DNA of 31,959 nucleotides, taken from positions 1 through 31,959 of the forward strand of contig DXYE01000019.1 in the NCBI GenBank assembly GCA_019415985.1, read 5' to 3'. The stretch comes from Clostridiales bacterium (lineage in GTDB: Bacteria; Bacillota; Clostridia; Oscillospirales; CAG-272). Position numbers and translations under genes: made by a program. Under the pieces are notes generated by a model, which was not told the DNA's origin, searched no databases, and worked only from the letters and a program-made list of their open reading frames with translations. Positions within the stretch are counted from its first letter, which is position 1. The number at the start of each line of letters is the position of its first letter. This document shows positions 16,271 through 25,190 of this stretch, piece by piece.

Positions 16271-16326
16271 CACGATTACCATAAACAAAAATCACGGGCA
16301 GGATAGCTGCCGAAGGAGGCATCACT

Positions 16327-19300
16327 ATGCATTTCACAGAGGATATGTTCGAGCAGGCAGTCATAGAGCTGTTCGAAAATATGGGTTACACCCACATCTA
16401 CGCCCCAGACATGGAGCGTGATTATTCCAGCCCTCTGCTGGATTCTGTCCTCATGGACAGTCTTGTGAAGCTGAACAAGGGATTGCCTCTGGATGCGATT
16501 GCAGAAGCAATAAATAAGCTTCGCAATTTTGACACAGGCAGTCTGCTGCAGAAGAACATGCCGTTCATGGACTACCTGCAGAACGGCATACCGGTCAGAT
16601 ACTTCGTAAAGGGCGAAGAACGCACATCGATCGTGTATCTGATCGACTACAAGACCGTAGCCAATAACAGCTTCTATGTGGTCAACCAGTTTACATACAT
16701 CGAAAATGGAAACAACCGCCGCCCCGATATTATCCTGTTTATCAACGGTCTGCCGCTGGTACTCATGGAGCTGAAAAGCCCATCCAAGGATGAGGTTAAC
16801 GCAGAGAACGCATACAACCAAATCCGCAACTACATGCAGGACATCCCCTCCATTTTCAATTATAACGCCATCTGCGTGATCAGTGACCTTACCACAAACA
16901 AGGCAGGCACCATCACCTCTGGTCTTGACCGCTTCATGGAGTGGAAAACCAAAGACGGCAGCTACGAAAATACCGCATACGCACAGTTTGACACCTTCTA
17001 TGAAGGCATGTTCGATAAAGAGCGTTTGCTGGATATTATCAAGAACTTCATCTGCTTCTCCGTGGAGCAGGCAAAAGCATTCAAGATACTGGCTGGATAC
17101 CACCAGTATTTCGCAGTACGCAAGGCAGTAGAAAAAGCAAAGATCGCTACCAAGACCGACGGTAAAGGTGGCGTGTTCTGGCATACACAGGGCAGCGGCA
17201 AATCGTTGTCCATGGTCTTCTATGCCCATCTGCTGCAGGAGGCGCTGGATAGCCCCACCATCGTGGTCATGACGGACAGAATTGACCTCGACGATCAGCT
17301 GTACGCCCAGTTCTCCAAGTGCGCTGCATTCTTGCGCCAGACACCGGTGCAGGCCGAAAGCAAGGTGCATCTGAAGGAACTGCTGGACGGCAGATCAGCC
17401 AACGGCATCATCTTCACCACCATGTTTAAGTTCGAGGAACGCGAGGAACCGCTGTCCACCCGACGCAACATCGTGGTTATGGCAGACGAAGCCCATCGTG
17501 GCCAGTACGGCATGGATGAGCGCGTGGTCATGAGCGAAAATGAGCAGGGCGAAACCGAAGCCAGAATTGTGGTCGGTAACGCTCGTATCATCCGCGATGC
17601 CCTTCCCAACGCAACATTCATCGGATTTACAGGTACGCCTGTATCCTCCAAAGACCGCAACACTCGTGAGGTGTTCGGTGAATACATCGACATTTACGAT
17701 ATGACGCAGGCTGTGGAAGACGGCGCAACGCGTCCCGTTTACTATGAGAGTCGCGTAATCCACCTCAAGTTGGATGAAAATACGCTGGCGCTGATCGACT
17801 CCACTTATGACATACTGGAGCAACAGGCCGACGCAGCGACGATCGATAAGAGCAAAAAGATGATGGGTCAGATGGAAAGCGTCCTCGGCGCAGACTCCAC
17901 GATCACATCACTGGTGGATGATATCGTCACCCACTACGAAAGCAACCGCGCAAATCTGCTGACAGGTAAAGCGATGATCGTGGCATATTCCCGCCCGATC
18001 GCCATGAAGATTTACCGCAAGCTAATGGAGGTCAGACCCGGCTGGAAGGAAAAGGTCGGTGTCGTTATGACCAGCGGCAACAATGACCCCGAAGACTGGA
18101 AAGAGATCATCGGCACCAAGCACCACAAAGAAGAACTGGCTCGTAAGTTCAAAGACAACGATGATCCCATGAAGATCGCCATCGTCGTCGACATGTGGCT
18201 CACCGGCTTCGATGTTCCCTCCATGCACACCATGTATGTGTACAAGCCCATGCATGGATACAACCTCATGCAGGCCATCGCCCGCGTCAACCGCGTTTTC
18301 AAAGATAAGGAAGGCGGTCTCGTTGTTGACTATGTCGGCATCGCTGGTGCATTGAAGGCCGCAATGAATGAGTACACTGCCCGTGACCGTGCGAAATACG
18401 GTGACATGGATATCGCAAAGACCGCATATCCGAAGTTCAAAGAAAAACTGCAGGTGTGCCGTGACCTGTTCCACGGATTCGATTACAGTGGATTCATCGG
18501 CGGCAGCCCCCTCACTATGGCCAAGCTGATCGCAGACGGCGCGAACTTCGTGCTGGATCCCAAGGCGCAGGAGCGTAAAGACCTGTTCTTGAAGGAAGCA
18601 CTGCTGACAAAGCAGGCGATGTCCCTTTGCTCCAGTATGACAAATGAGCAGGAGCGCCGCGAACAGGCATACTTCGAAGCGGTGAGATCCACGGTAATCA
18701 AACTGACCTATGGCGGCAATGGTGGTAAGCCCATGTCGCTGACGGAGATCAACGCGCAGATCAATGAACTGCTGAAGGCCAGCGTCCAGAGCGAAGGTGT
18801 TATCAGCTTGTTCGATAGCCGCAAGGTCGGAGAAAACTTCTCCCTGTTCGATCCTGCGGTGCTGGAGGAAATCTCCAACATGAAGCAGAAGAACATCGCG
18901 GTGGAGATTTTGAAGAAACTGCTTGCCGAGCAGGTGTCGCTGTACAAGCGCACCAATGTGGTGCAGTCGTCCAAGTTTTCCGAAATGATCACACGCATCA
19001 TGAACGCTTACTATAACGGTCACATCAGCAACGATGAGGTTATCAAGGAGTTGCTGGAAGCAGCAGAGCTGATCGCCAAGGCGCACCAAGCTGGTGATGC
19101 GCTGGGACTGACGCAGGAGGAACTGGCGTTCTACGATGCACTGACCAGACCGCAGGCAATCAAGGATTTCTATGAAAATGAAACCCTCGTGGCCATGACC
19201 CGCGAACTGACTGAAATGCTCCGCAAAAACCGCACGATCGACTGGCAGAAGAAAGAAACCGCCAGAGCGACCATGCGTAAGATGGTTAAGAGACTTCTGA

Positions 19301-19395
19301 AGAAGTACAAGTACCCGCCCGAGCAGTACGAAGATGCCATCGACACCGTTATCAGCCAGTGCGAAATGTGGACAGATAACTACGAACAGCAGTAA
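16327..19395 (+). CDS. hsdR: Type I restriction-modification system, endonuclease subunit HsdR
   Basis: ATP-dependent translocase and nuclease that cuts unmodified DNA with HsdM and HsdS. The N-terminal PD-(D/E)xK nuclease has Asp134 (RRPDIILF) and Glu148-x-Lys150 (LMELKSP). Superfamily 2 helicase motifs follow: Walker A HTQGSGKS (286-293), DEAH (387-390) and FIGFTGTPV near 435, then the second RecA fold (LTGFDVPSMHTMYV, LMQAIARVNRVF). 1022 residues, complete, with a C-terminal helical region for complex assembly. GAAGGAGG precedes the ATG. It lies 56 bases beyond the right inverted repeat, so inversion does not disturb it. Confidence 0.97.
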   Translation: MHFTEDMFEQAVIELFENMGYTHIYAPDMERDYSSPLLDSVLMDSLVKLNKGLPLDAIAEAINKLRNFDTGSLLQKNMPFMDYLQNGIPVRYFVKGEERTSIVYLIDYKTVANNSFYVVNQFTYIENGNNRRPDIILFINGLPLVLMELKSPSKDEVNAENAYNQIRNYMQDIPSIFNYNAICVISDLTTNKAGTITSGLDRFMEWKTKDGSYENTAYAQFDTFYEGMFDKERLLDIIKNFICFSVEQAKAFKILAGYHQYFAVRKAVEKAKIATKTDGKGGVFWHTQGSGKSLSMVFYAHLLQEALDSPTIVVMTDRIDLDDQLYAQFSKCAAFLRQTPVQAESKVHLKELLDGRSANGIIFTTMFKFEEREEPLSTRRNIVVMADEAHRGQYGMDERVVMSENEQGETEARIVVGNARIIRDALPNATFIGFTGTPVSSKDRNTREVFGEYIDIYDMTQAVEDGATRPVYYESRVIHLKLDENTLALIDSTYDILEQQADAATIDKSKKMMGQMESVLGADSTITSLVDDIVTHYESNRANLLTGKAMIVAYSRPIAMKIYRKLMEVRPGWKEKVGVVMTSGNNDPEDWKEIIGTKHHKEELARKFKDNDDPMKIAIVVDMWLTGFDVPSMHTMYVYKPMHGYNLMQAIARVNRVFKDKEGGLVVDYVGIAGALKAAMNEYTARDRAKYGDMDIAKTAYPKFKEKLQVCRDLFHGFDYSGFIGGSPLTMAKLIADGANFVLDPKAQERKDLFLKEALLTKQAMSLCSSMTNEQERREQAYFEAVRSTVIKLTYGGNGGKPMSLTEINAQINELLKASVQSEGVISLFDSRKVGENFSLFDPAVLEEISNMKQKNIAVEILKKLLAEQVSLYKRTNVVQSSKFSEMITRIMNAYYNGHISNDEVIKELLEAAELIAKAHQAGDALGLTQEELAFYDALTRPQAIKDFYENETLVAMTRELTEMLRKNRTIDWQKKETARATMRKMVKRLLKKYKYPPEQYEDAIDTVISQCEMWTDNYEQQ

Positions 19396-19406
19396 GAGGT
19401 AACCAC

Positions 19407-20561
19407 ATGGATGAAATCGCAAGAAGAAACGAAATAGTTAAGGTGATGACAACCACCGAACTGGCACCGATTGCGGTAAGCAATGAGATCGCCATTCAAA
19501 AAGGTACGAAGATTCCATTGTCGCGCGTTACGGCATTAGGCACTGGTCTTCAGCCGCTGGCGTCAGCTGTTCAGCAGGTCGTTAGCAAGGGACAGGCCGT
19601 AAGCGGATATTATAAGGTGACCATTCCTGCAGGAACGCAGTTGGCACAGTTCAAAGACGGCAGCGGATTCCTTGGTACTGCGCTGGATAGCAGCGGCATT
19701 GCGGGGCAGGCTCGCCTCAATCCGCTTATGTGCGATCCGACCATGCTATTCGTGGCGGCAGCACTGGCGAATATTGATAAGAAGCTGGATGCTATACAGG
19801 AAACGCAGCAGGAAATGATGGCTTTCCTTTCGCAGAAAGAAAAGTCAGCCCTCCGTGGCAACCTTGACTTCCTGCATGATGTTTATAACAATTACAAGCA
19901 CAATTGGAATAGTGAGAAATACAAAACCGCCAATCACATCAAGGCGTTGGATATTCGGCAAAGTGCCAGCCAGATGATCGATTTCTACAGAGAACAGCTT
20001 AAGGCGCGGGTCGGCAAGCAGCTATTCCTTCACACTGACCAAGATGTGAAAAAGCAGTTGGAGCGTGTAACAGAGGATTTCAAAGAATACCAATTGGCGT
20101 TGTATCTGTACGGTTTTGCGTATTTCTTGGAAGTCCTGCTGCAGGAAAACTTCGATGCAGCGTACCTTGAAGCAATCGCCACCAAGATCGATGAGCTATC
20201 GTTCCAGTACCGAGAGCTTTACACAGAGGTATACTCGCAGGTAGAGAAATACTCCAAGACCTCGTTGCAATCTAGACTTTTTAGTGGACTGTCCATCGCA
20301 AACAAAGCAGCAGGCGAAGCAATCGCCAAAATACCAGTTATCAGCAAATCACAGATCGACGAAACATTGATCGGAGCTGGTGAAAAACTGGGGGCATATA
20401 GCGATCGGAGGGTCAAGGGTACCATGCATCAGTTGGTCGAGCAGCAAAGCGGATGTGTGCGTCCCTTCATCGAAAACATCACGATGATAAACCAGATGTA
20501 CAATCAACCGCTATCCATCGTATTCAATAACGAAACACTTTACATCGCAGCGGGCGAATAA
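19407..20561 (+). CDS. Uncharacterised helical protein at the end of the RM operon
   Basis: 384 residues that I do not recognise. Residues 1-105 look beta-rich and glycine-containing (VSGYYKVTIPAGTQLAQFKDGSGFLGTALD). DPTMLFVAAALANIDKKLDAIQETQQEMMAF (about 110-140) has a hydrophobic start running into a predicted coiled coil. About 150-300 is strongly helical. The end (QPLSIVFNNETLYIAAGE) is polar. There is no signal peptide and no obvious catalytic motif. The gene starts 12 bases after hsdR with AGAGGTAA before the ATG and is followed by the operon terminator, so it travels with the RM genes. It could be an accessory defence effector or an inhibitor; position is the only evidence. Confidence 0.85.
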   Translation: MDEIARRNEIVKVMTTTELAPIAVSNEIAIQKGTKIPLSRVTALGTGLQPLASAVQQVVSKGQAVSGYYKVTIPAGTQLAQFKDGSGFLGTALDSSGIAGQARLNPLMCDPTMLFVAAALANIDKKLDAIQETQQEMMAFLSQKEKSALRGNLDFLHDVYNNYKHNWNSEKYKTANHIKALDIRQSASQMIDFYREQLKARVGKQLFLHTDQDVKKQLERVTEDFKEYQLALYLYGFAYFLEVLLQENFDAAYLEAIATKIDELSFQYRELYTEVYSQVEKYSKTSLQSRLFSGLSIANKAAGEAIAKIPVISKSQIDETLIGAGEKLGAYSDRRVKGTMHQLVEQQSGCVRPFIENITMINQMYNQPLSIVFNNETLYIAAGE

Positions 20562-20570
20562 GTAAAAAGC

Positions 20571-20606
20571 AAAGCTCCGGCGGCCATAGCAGCTGTCGGA
20601 GCTTTT
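20571..20606. terminator. Bidirectional terminator closing the defence island
   Basis: AAAGCTCCG (20571-20579) pairs with CGGAGCTTT (20597-20605), with T on the right and A on the left. It lies between the convergent 384-residue gene and the kdpD fusion. Confidence 0.85.
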
Positions 20607-20607
20607 A

Positions 20608-22242
20608 TCATAGAACAAAAACAGTTTGAACACCCTTGCGGGCAGCATAGTCGACGGTGTTTTTCGTGCCGCCCTTCTCACCTGTGTAGGCAGCGATCAG
20701 ACGCGCCGAGCGGTCGACCATCCATTCGTTTCGGATTTGGTAGCAGCCACGGTGGTAGTGTTCGCAGACATACTTTACAAGATCGGCAGCAGCCAAGGCA
20801 TCGTGGTAGCCTTGATCGTAAGCCTGAAGAGTGAAGTGCGGTTCGGTGAAGAAAAAGTTGAAAACCAATACGCTGACAATAGAGGATATCAGACTGTAAA
20901 TTCGATGCCTTGTCACAACCGAGGTTACAAGGACACCGAGAACATATACCGTTATAATATTGGCTTCTGCAAAGCCCAAGTATCGAAACAGCATTCCGAT
21001 ACAGCTTGACAAAATCAAAATAGCAACGCTTTTCAAGAGATCGGAAACCGAGAACACGATTTCATTTTTCTTCCTTGCTTTTTTGACACGGTATGCTACA
21101 CTTTTTCCTTCTGTGTCCGGTATAATATGCACATCCAAATTCGGCGTACTTGCAATTAACTTTTCTGTAAGCGTAGGTTTAGAGAATATGCTCCTTCGGG
21201 TTGCAGCGCTCCTGCCAATCACGATTTTCGACACGCCCGACAGCCTTGCAAACTCAGCTATTTGAAAAGGTACATCTTCCCCGTACACAGTTTCGATTTT
21301 TGCGCCGAGCTGTTCCGCAAGACGCATATTGCTCCGCAGTCGCTTTACATCTTCCTCGGACATGACCTGATAATCAGGGGTTTCCACAAACAGCGCGGTA
21401 AAAGCACCCTTAAAGGCATTCGCCATTCGGGCAGCAGTACGAATGATTTTGGGATTGGACGGCGATGATGAAAGGCAGACAAGGATATGCTCGTCCGTAT
21501 GATAATCGCTGTGGCTTTTAATTCTTACAGCTTCGGTAAGCAGATTTACTCTATCAGCGCAGCGTCGCAAAGCAATTTCACGAAGCGCCGTAAGATTTTC
21601 CACGGTAAAGAAATTCTCTGTTGCACGCTCAGCCTGAGTCGGGTTATAAACTTTACCCGCTTGCAGCCGTTCAATCAATTCCTGCGGCTCAATATCAACA
21701 AGCTCAACCTGACCGGCATTATCAAATACCGAATCGGGGATACGCTCGTGTACCATAATGCCCGTTATAGATGCAACGGTGTCATTGAGACTTTCAATAT
21801 GCTGAACATTTACCGTGGTATAAACATCTATTCCCGCATTAAGCAGCTCTTCAATATCCTGATAACGCTTTGTATGTCGGCACACAGGCGCATTGGTATG
21901 GGCAAGCTCATCCACAAGGATTAACTGTGGGTGCCTGGCAAGCGCAGCATCAAGATTAAATTCCGAAAGAGTAATTCCGTTATATTCCGAAACAAGATTC
22001 GGAAGACATTCCAGCCCGTTTACAAGTGCAGAGGTCTGCGGACGGGCGTGCGGTTCAATGTAACCTGCAACAACATCAACACCGCGCCTCTTTGCCGAAT
22101 GTGCGGCTTTCAGCATGGCATAGGTTTTGCCTACGCCTGCGGCATATCCGAAAAATATCTTCAAATGCCCGCGATTAAGGCTTTGTTCTTCCTTTTCAAT
22201 TTGCTTCAAAATCTGTTCCGGGCTTTGCCTTGTTTCGTCCAT
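20608..22242 (-). pseudogene. kdpD: KdpD sensor truncated before its kinase domain and fused in frame to a SLOG/DUF1273-like C-terminus
   Basis: From the ATG at 22242 (AGGAGGTG upstream) the protein shows the KdpD N-terminal domain with Walker A GYAAGVGKT (32-40) and LVDELAHTNAP. A universal-stress-like domain (HILVCLSSSPSN, VIGRSAATRRS) and three membrane segments of the DUF4118 sensor region follow, up to NFFFTEPHFTLQAYDQGY. The next residues should lead to the fourth helix and histidine kinase. Instead the last 65 or so (ADLVKYVCEHYHRGCYQIRN, WMVDRSARLIAAYTGEKGGT) match the C-terminus of SLOG/DUF1273 (YoqJ-like) proteins. The junction is near 20790-20830. Signalling by phosphotransfer is impossible. 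Whether the chimera is made is unknown; corA upstream has a promoter. Confidence 0.85.
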
Positions 22243-22283
22243 AAAAACACCTCCTGTAAGTCTCATATTTTAAGAGAGCGAAA

Positions 22284-23195
22284 TTAAAAGAATTTTTTCC
22301 TTTTTAAGTAAATAAATTCGACGACTGCAATAATCAGCGCAACAAGTATAACAACCGGGTAACCGTACCGCCATTTAAGCTCAGGCATATAGGCAAAGTT
22401 CATTCCGTACCATCCCGTGATTAAAGTAAGAGGCAGGAAAAAGGTTGTGACGATTGTGAGAATCCCCATAATTTTATTTTGCCGTGCGTCTTGCTTTGAC
22501 TGATAAAGCTCACGAAGCTGAAGCATATTTTCACGAAGCAGCTGAACATGATTTTGCAATCTCTCGGCACGATAGGCAAATTTATCCCAGTCCTGCGTAT
22601 CGTCTGCAAATGAAGAACACGTGCGGGATTGAAACAACTCTCCGATATTCGTCAGTTGTTCATAGTAAGCGTTTAATTCGGACAGCTTTTGCCTGTGTTT
22701 TGTGAGCAAAGGGAAAAAGTCTGCCGAACCGCCGGAACCGATATTTTCTTCCATTTTCTCTGTTTCTGACTCTATGTGAGAAAGATAGAGAACATCATCT
22801 TCTATCATTTGCTCCATAAACTGCAAAAGAAGCTGAGCCGGGCTGTTCAGTTCCTGAAGCATACCTATCCGTTTGTCTACCCATAATTTCAAATCGCCTA
22901 CATCTTCGACAAATAAGAGCGACTGTCCCGTCAAATAAAAGCCGAAAGAAAGCTGCGGTGAACGCTGTTCGCTTTTCTGAGGCAGGCGTAAGGTCCCGAT
23001 GATGCAGTTTTTGAACACTTCCGCTTTACAGTAACGAATCGATCCGAGGCAGTGGAGAAGTTCTTTATAATACGGCAGTTGTTCTTTACATTCGTGAAAT
23101 TCCGCCGTACTCATAACCGTGAAAAACGGTTTTCTATCGCCGCAGTTTTGGGCGGCTTGCAGACTCCCGTCTTTTGAATCAATGAAGTATTGCAT
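22284..23195 (-). CDS. corA: CorA-family divalent cation transporter
   Basis: 303 residues with the CorA layout: a soluble N-terminal domain, a long helix with SETEKMEENIGSGG and QNHVQLLRENMLQLRELYQSKQD, and two C-terminal membrane helices. The signature GMN is present (ITGWYGMNFAYMP), and a basic tail (KRKKFF) follows. It would move Mg2+ or a related ion into the cell as a pentamer. ATG codons are adjacent at 23198 and 23195; AAAGGAGG is better spaced for the second. 41 bases separate it from the kdpD remnant. CorA-like genes often sit inside kdp clusters of Clostridia. It appears intact in an otherwise decayed neighbourhood. Confidence 0.92.
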   Translation of the reverse strand: MQYFIDSKDGSLQAAQNCGDRKPFFTVMSTAEFHECKEQLPYYKELLHCLGSIRYCKAEVFKNCIIGTLRLPQKSEQRSPQLSFGFYLTGQSLLFVEDVGDLKLWVDKRIGMLQELNSPAQLLLQFMEQMIEDDVLYLSHIESETEKMEENIGSGGSADFFPLLTKHRQKLSELNAYYEQLTNIGELFQSRTCSSFADDTQDWDKFAYRAERLQNHVQLLRENMLQLRELYQSKQDARQNKIMGILTIVTTFFLPLTLITGWYGMNFAYMPELKWRYGYPVVILVALIIAVVEFIYLKRKKFF

Positions 23196-23219
23196 CATAG
23201 TACCTCCTTTCCGCTCTTT

Positions 23220-23248
23220 ATTATATCACAGTATGAAAGTATTTTCTA
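23220..23248 (-). promoter_or_regulatory. Predicted promoter of corA
   Basis: On the minus strand, TAGAAA (23243-23248), a 17-base spacer, then TATAAT (23220-23225), about 25 bases before the corA start. It would also read into the kdpD fusion. Confidence 0.55.
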
Positions 23249-23505
23249 CTTTACATATTCCGCATTGATTGCCGCTTGATTTGACAAAAGCAAATCAGAA
23301 AAGCTATTGACAAGGGCATTGCTTGAAGCCTTTTTCCATACCACAGCGGTCTGACTTCCTGAAGGATTCAGCGGTTCTATCGTACATCCTGCTTGCTCAC
23401 AGATAATACTATGTTGCTTTGTAGAAATGATAAGACAGTTGTAGGTATCGCCATTTGCAGAAGCATTGTTTTCTATAAAGCCAAAGTCAATGCGATTTTT
23501 GTTTA
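23246..23505 (-). pseudogene. C-terminal fragment resembling a LysR substrate-binding domain
   Basis: The frame reads KLNKNRIDFGFIENNA, then STKQHSIICEQAGC, then SQTAVVWKKASSNALVNSFSDLLLSN. The first part resembles the LysR 'DlgfvE' strand and the last the family C-terminus. The stretch between is much shorter than in a whole domain, so there is an internal deletion as well as the loss of the N-terminal half. It has no start of its own; its 5' edge abuts the truncated CBS gene in a different frame. Family assignment is moderate. Confidence 0.5.
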
Positions 23506-23775
23506 GCTTATGGATAGGGCAAGATAACATTCTTTGCGCATGATGTCGCCAATTCGGTAACGCTCCTGAATTTTCAAATCCGTATTTCCGACAGCCAAAA
23601 TGTGACGGAGGAAATCTCCCTCCGTCACACTTCCCACATACTGTTCTTCTTCATTCAGCACGGGTATGGCAGTATATCCGTGCGCACGAAAGCGTTCCAG
23701 TCCCTGACGGACCGTATCATTCTCATGGAGGAACACGGTGGAAATTTTCGGAATCATGATTTTGATAATGTTCAT
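23503..23775 (-). pseudogene. Truncated CBS-domain protein
   Basis: 90 residues. A complete first CBS motif (KIMIPKISTVFLHENDTVRQ, then LERFRAHGYTAIPVLNEEE, then VGSVTEGDFLRHIL) is followed by the first strand of a second (RIGDIMRKECYLALSIS) and an abrupt stop. Normal relatives have two full CBS motifs, about 140-150 residues. CBS pairs sense adenine nucleotides and often accompany transporters. It begins 7 bases after kdpC with no clear RBS. The stop comes from the LysR-like sequence after a deletion junction near 23500-23515. Confidence 0.75.
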
Positions 23776-23782
23776 AGTGTGA

Positions 23783-24391
23783 TTACTTCTCCAAAATTCC
23801 GTCCAGCATCAAATTCACTTTAAGAACATTAACGGTTTCTTCACCGAAAATACCTAAGAACTTACCGTCAGTGCATTTTTGAATAACCTCCCGCACCTCG
23901 TCCTCGGTCATATTGTTTGCTTTTGCAATTCTTGCTACCTGATACTCAGCGGCGGCAGGTGAAATATGCGGGTCAAGTCCGCTGCCCGAGCAGGTTACAA
24001 GGTCAACGGGGATTGCCGTTTCGTCCATATCGGGATTGGCCGCTCTGAGCTTTTCCACACGCTCCCGAACCAAAGCCTCATATTCTTCGCTTGCCGGGGA
24101 AAGATTGGACGGTGCGGCATACATCAGAGTTTTTCCGTTTTCGTCCTTGTAGGTTGAAACATCAATATTCATAATGCGCCCCCACATATGCCCGTCATCC
24201 GTATACTGTTGACCGAGCAGCTCACAGCCGTACTTTTTTCCGTCAACCTCAATAATACTTCCGTTTGCTTTATCAGGAAAAATAAGCTGTGCAATGCCTG
24301 TTACAATACCTGTATAAACCACGCCGCAGAGCAATGTAAAAATAAGAAAGATTATAGCCGCTCTCGGCAGTACATTTTTCAATGTTTTCAT
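23783..24391 (-). CDS. kdpC: K+-transporting ATPase subunit C (KdpC)
   Basis: Single-pass accessory subunit of the KdpFABC high-affinity potassium pump. A membrane helix lies near the N-terminus (AAIIFLIFTLLCGVVYTGIV). The family signature PVDLVTCSGSGLDPHISPAAAEYQ is complete, as is the region NNMTEDEVREVIQKCTDGKF. I start at the ATG at 24391, which has AAGGAGG 8 bases upstream; an ATG at 24412 gives a 7-residue extension with no RBS and overlaps kdpB. About 202 residues. The gene itself is intact, but kdpB is truncated and kdpA is not in the window, so it cannot form a working pump unless the missing parts are elsewhere. Confidence 0.93.
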   Translation of the reverse strand: MKTLKNVLPRAAIIFLIFTLLCGVVYTGIVTGIAQLIFPDKANGSIIEVDGKKYGCELLGQQYTDDGHMWGRIMNIDVSTYKDENGKTLMYAAPSNLSPASEEYEALVRERVEKLRAANPDMDETAIPVDLVTCSGSGLDPHISPAAAEYQVARIAKANNMTEDEVREVIQKCTDGKFLGIFGEETVNVLKVNLMLDGILEK

Positions 24392-24404
24392 TATAAATTC
24401 CTCC

Positions 24405-25190
24405 TTATGCAAGCCCGAAAAGAACTAACAGCATATCAATCAGCTTAATGAAGATAAAAGGTGCCGCAAGACCGCCGAGACCGTAAATTAACAGATTGCG
24501 TGACAAGAGCTTGCCTGCCGGCACCTCACGGTATTTAACGCCTTTGAGTGCCAGCGGAATCAACGCAATAATAATCAGCGCGTTGTAAATTATTGCCGAT
24601 AAAACAGCGCTTTGCGGGGAATGAAGTCCCATAATGTTAAGTGCCGAAAGCCCCGGATAAAGCCCCATAAACAAGGCGGGGATAATGGCGAAGTACTTTG
24701 CCACATCATTAGCTATCGAGAAGGTGGTCAGACTGCCTCTTGTCATTAAAAGCTGTTTGCCGATGCGGACAATATCAATAAGCTTTGTCGGCGACGAATC
24801 AAGGTCAACCATATTGCCCGCTTCCTTTGCCGCCTGTGTGCCTGTGTTCATCGCAACCGCCACATCGGCCTGCGCAAGTGCGGGAGCGTCGTTTGTGCCG
24901 TCGCCCGTCATTGCCACAAGGTGTCCCTTGGTTTGAAAATCCCGTATCAAATGAAGCTTGCCTTCGGGCGTTGCTTCGGCAAGAAAATCGTCCACTCCGG
25001 CTTCTGCCGCAATAGCGGCGGCGGTCATCGGGTTATCGCCCGTAATCATAATGGTTTTTATGCCCATTTTGCGAAGATCAGCAAATTTTTCCTTTACGCC
25101 CTGCTTGATAATGTCTTTCAGATGAATAACGCCTAAAATCTTATGATTTTTCGCTACAACAAGGGGAGTTCCGCCTTGGTTCGCAATCTC
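24405..25190 (-). pseudogene. kdpB: C-terminal third of the KdpB potassium-pump ATPase
   Basis: About 260 residues remain of a protein normally near 690. The frame is open from about 25190 (KEIANQGGTPLVVAKNHKI), through GVIHLKDIIKQGVKEKFADL, MGIKTIMITGDNPMTA and the P-type hinge motif MTGDGTNDAPALAQADVAVA, to the last membrane helices. The phosphorylated aspartate of DKTG and the first membrane helices are missing, so it cannot pump. An internal ATG at 25067 could start a short product. Homology stops abruptly near 25190, where unrelated sequence begins. It is followed by kdpC 13 bases on. Confidence 0.92.

Noticed and set aside
15633..16364. Treating the inverted hsdS half as an independent minus-strand gene starting at 16364
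   Set aside because: Its first 30 or so codons are the antisense of the hsdR start and leader; there is no promoter or RBS, and HsdS homology begins only at the inverted repeat.
13548..19422. Long minus-strand open frames opposite hsdM and hsdR (for example 13548-14552, 16276-17370, 18022-19422)
   Set aside because: They are antisense shadows. They lack RBSs, their compositions mirror HsdM and HsdR codons, and they match no family.
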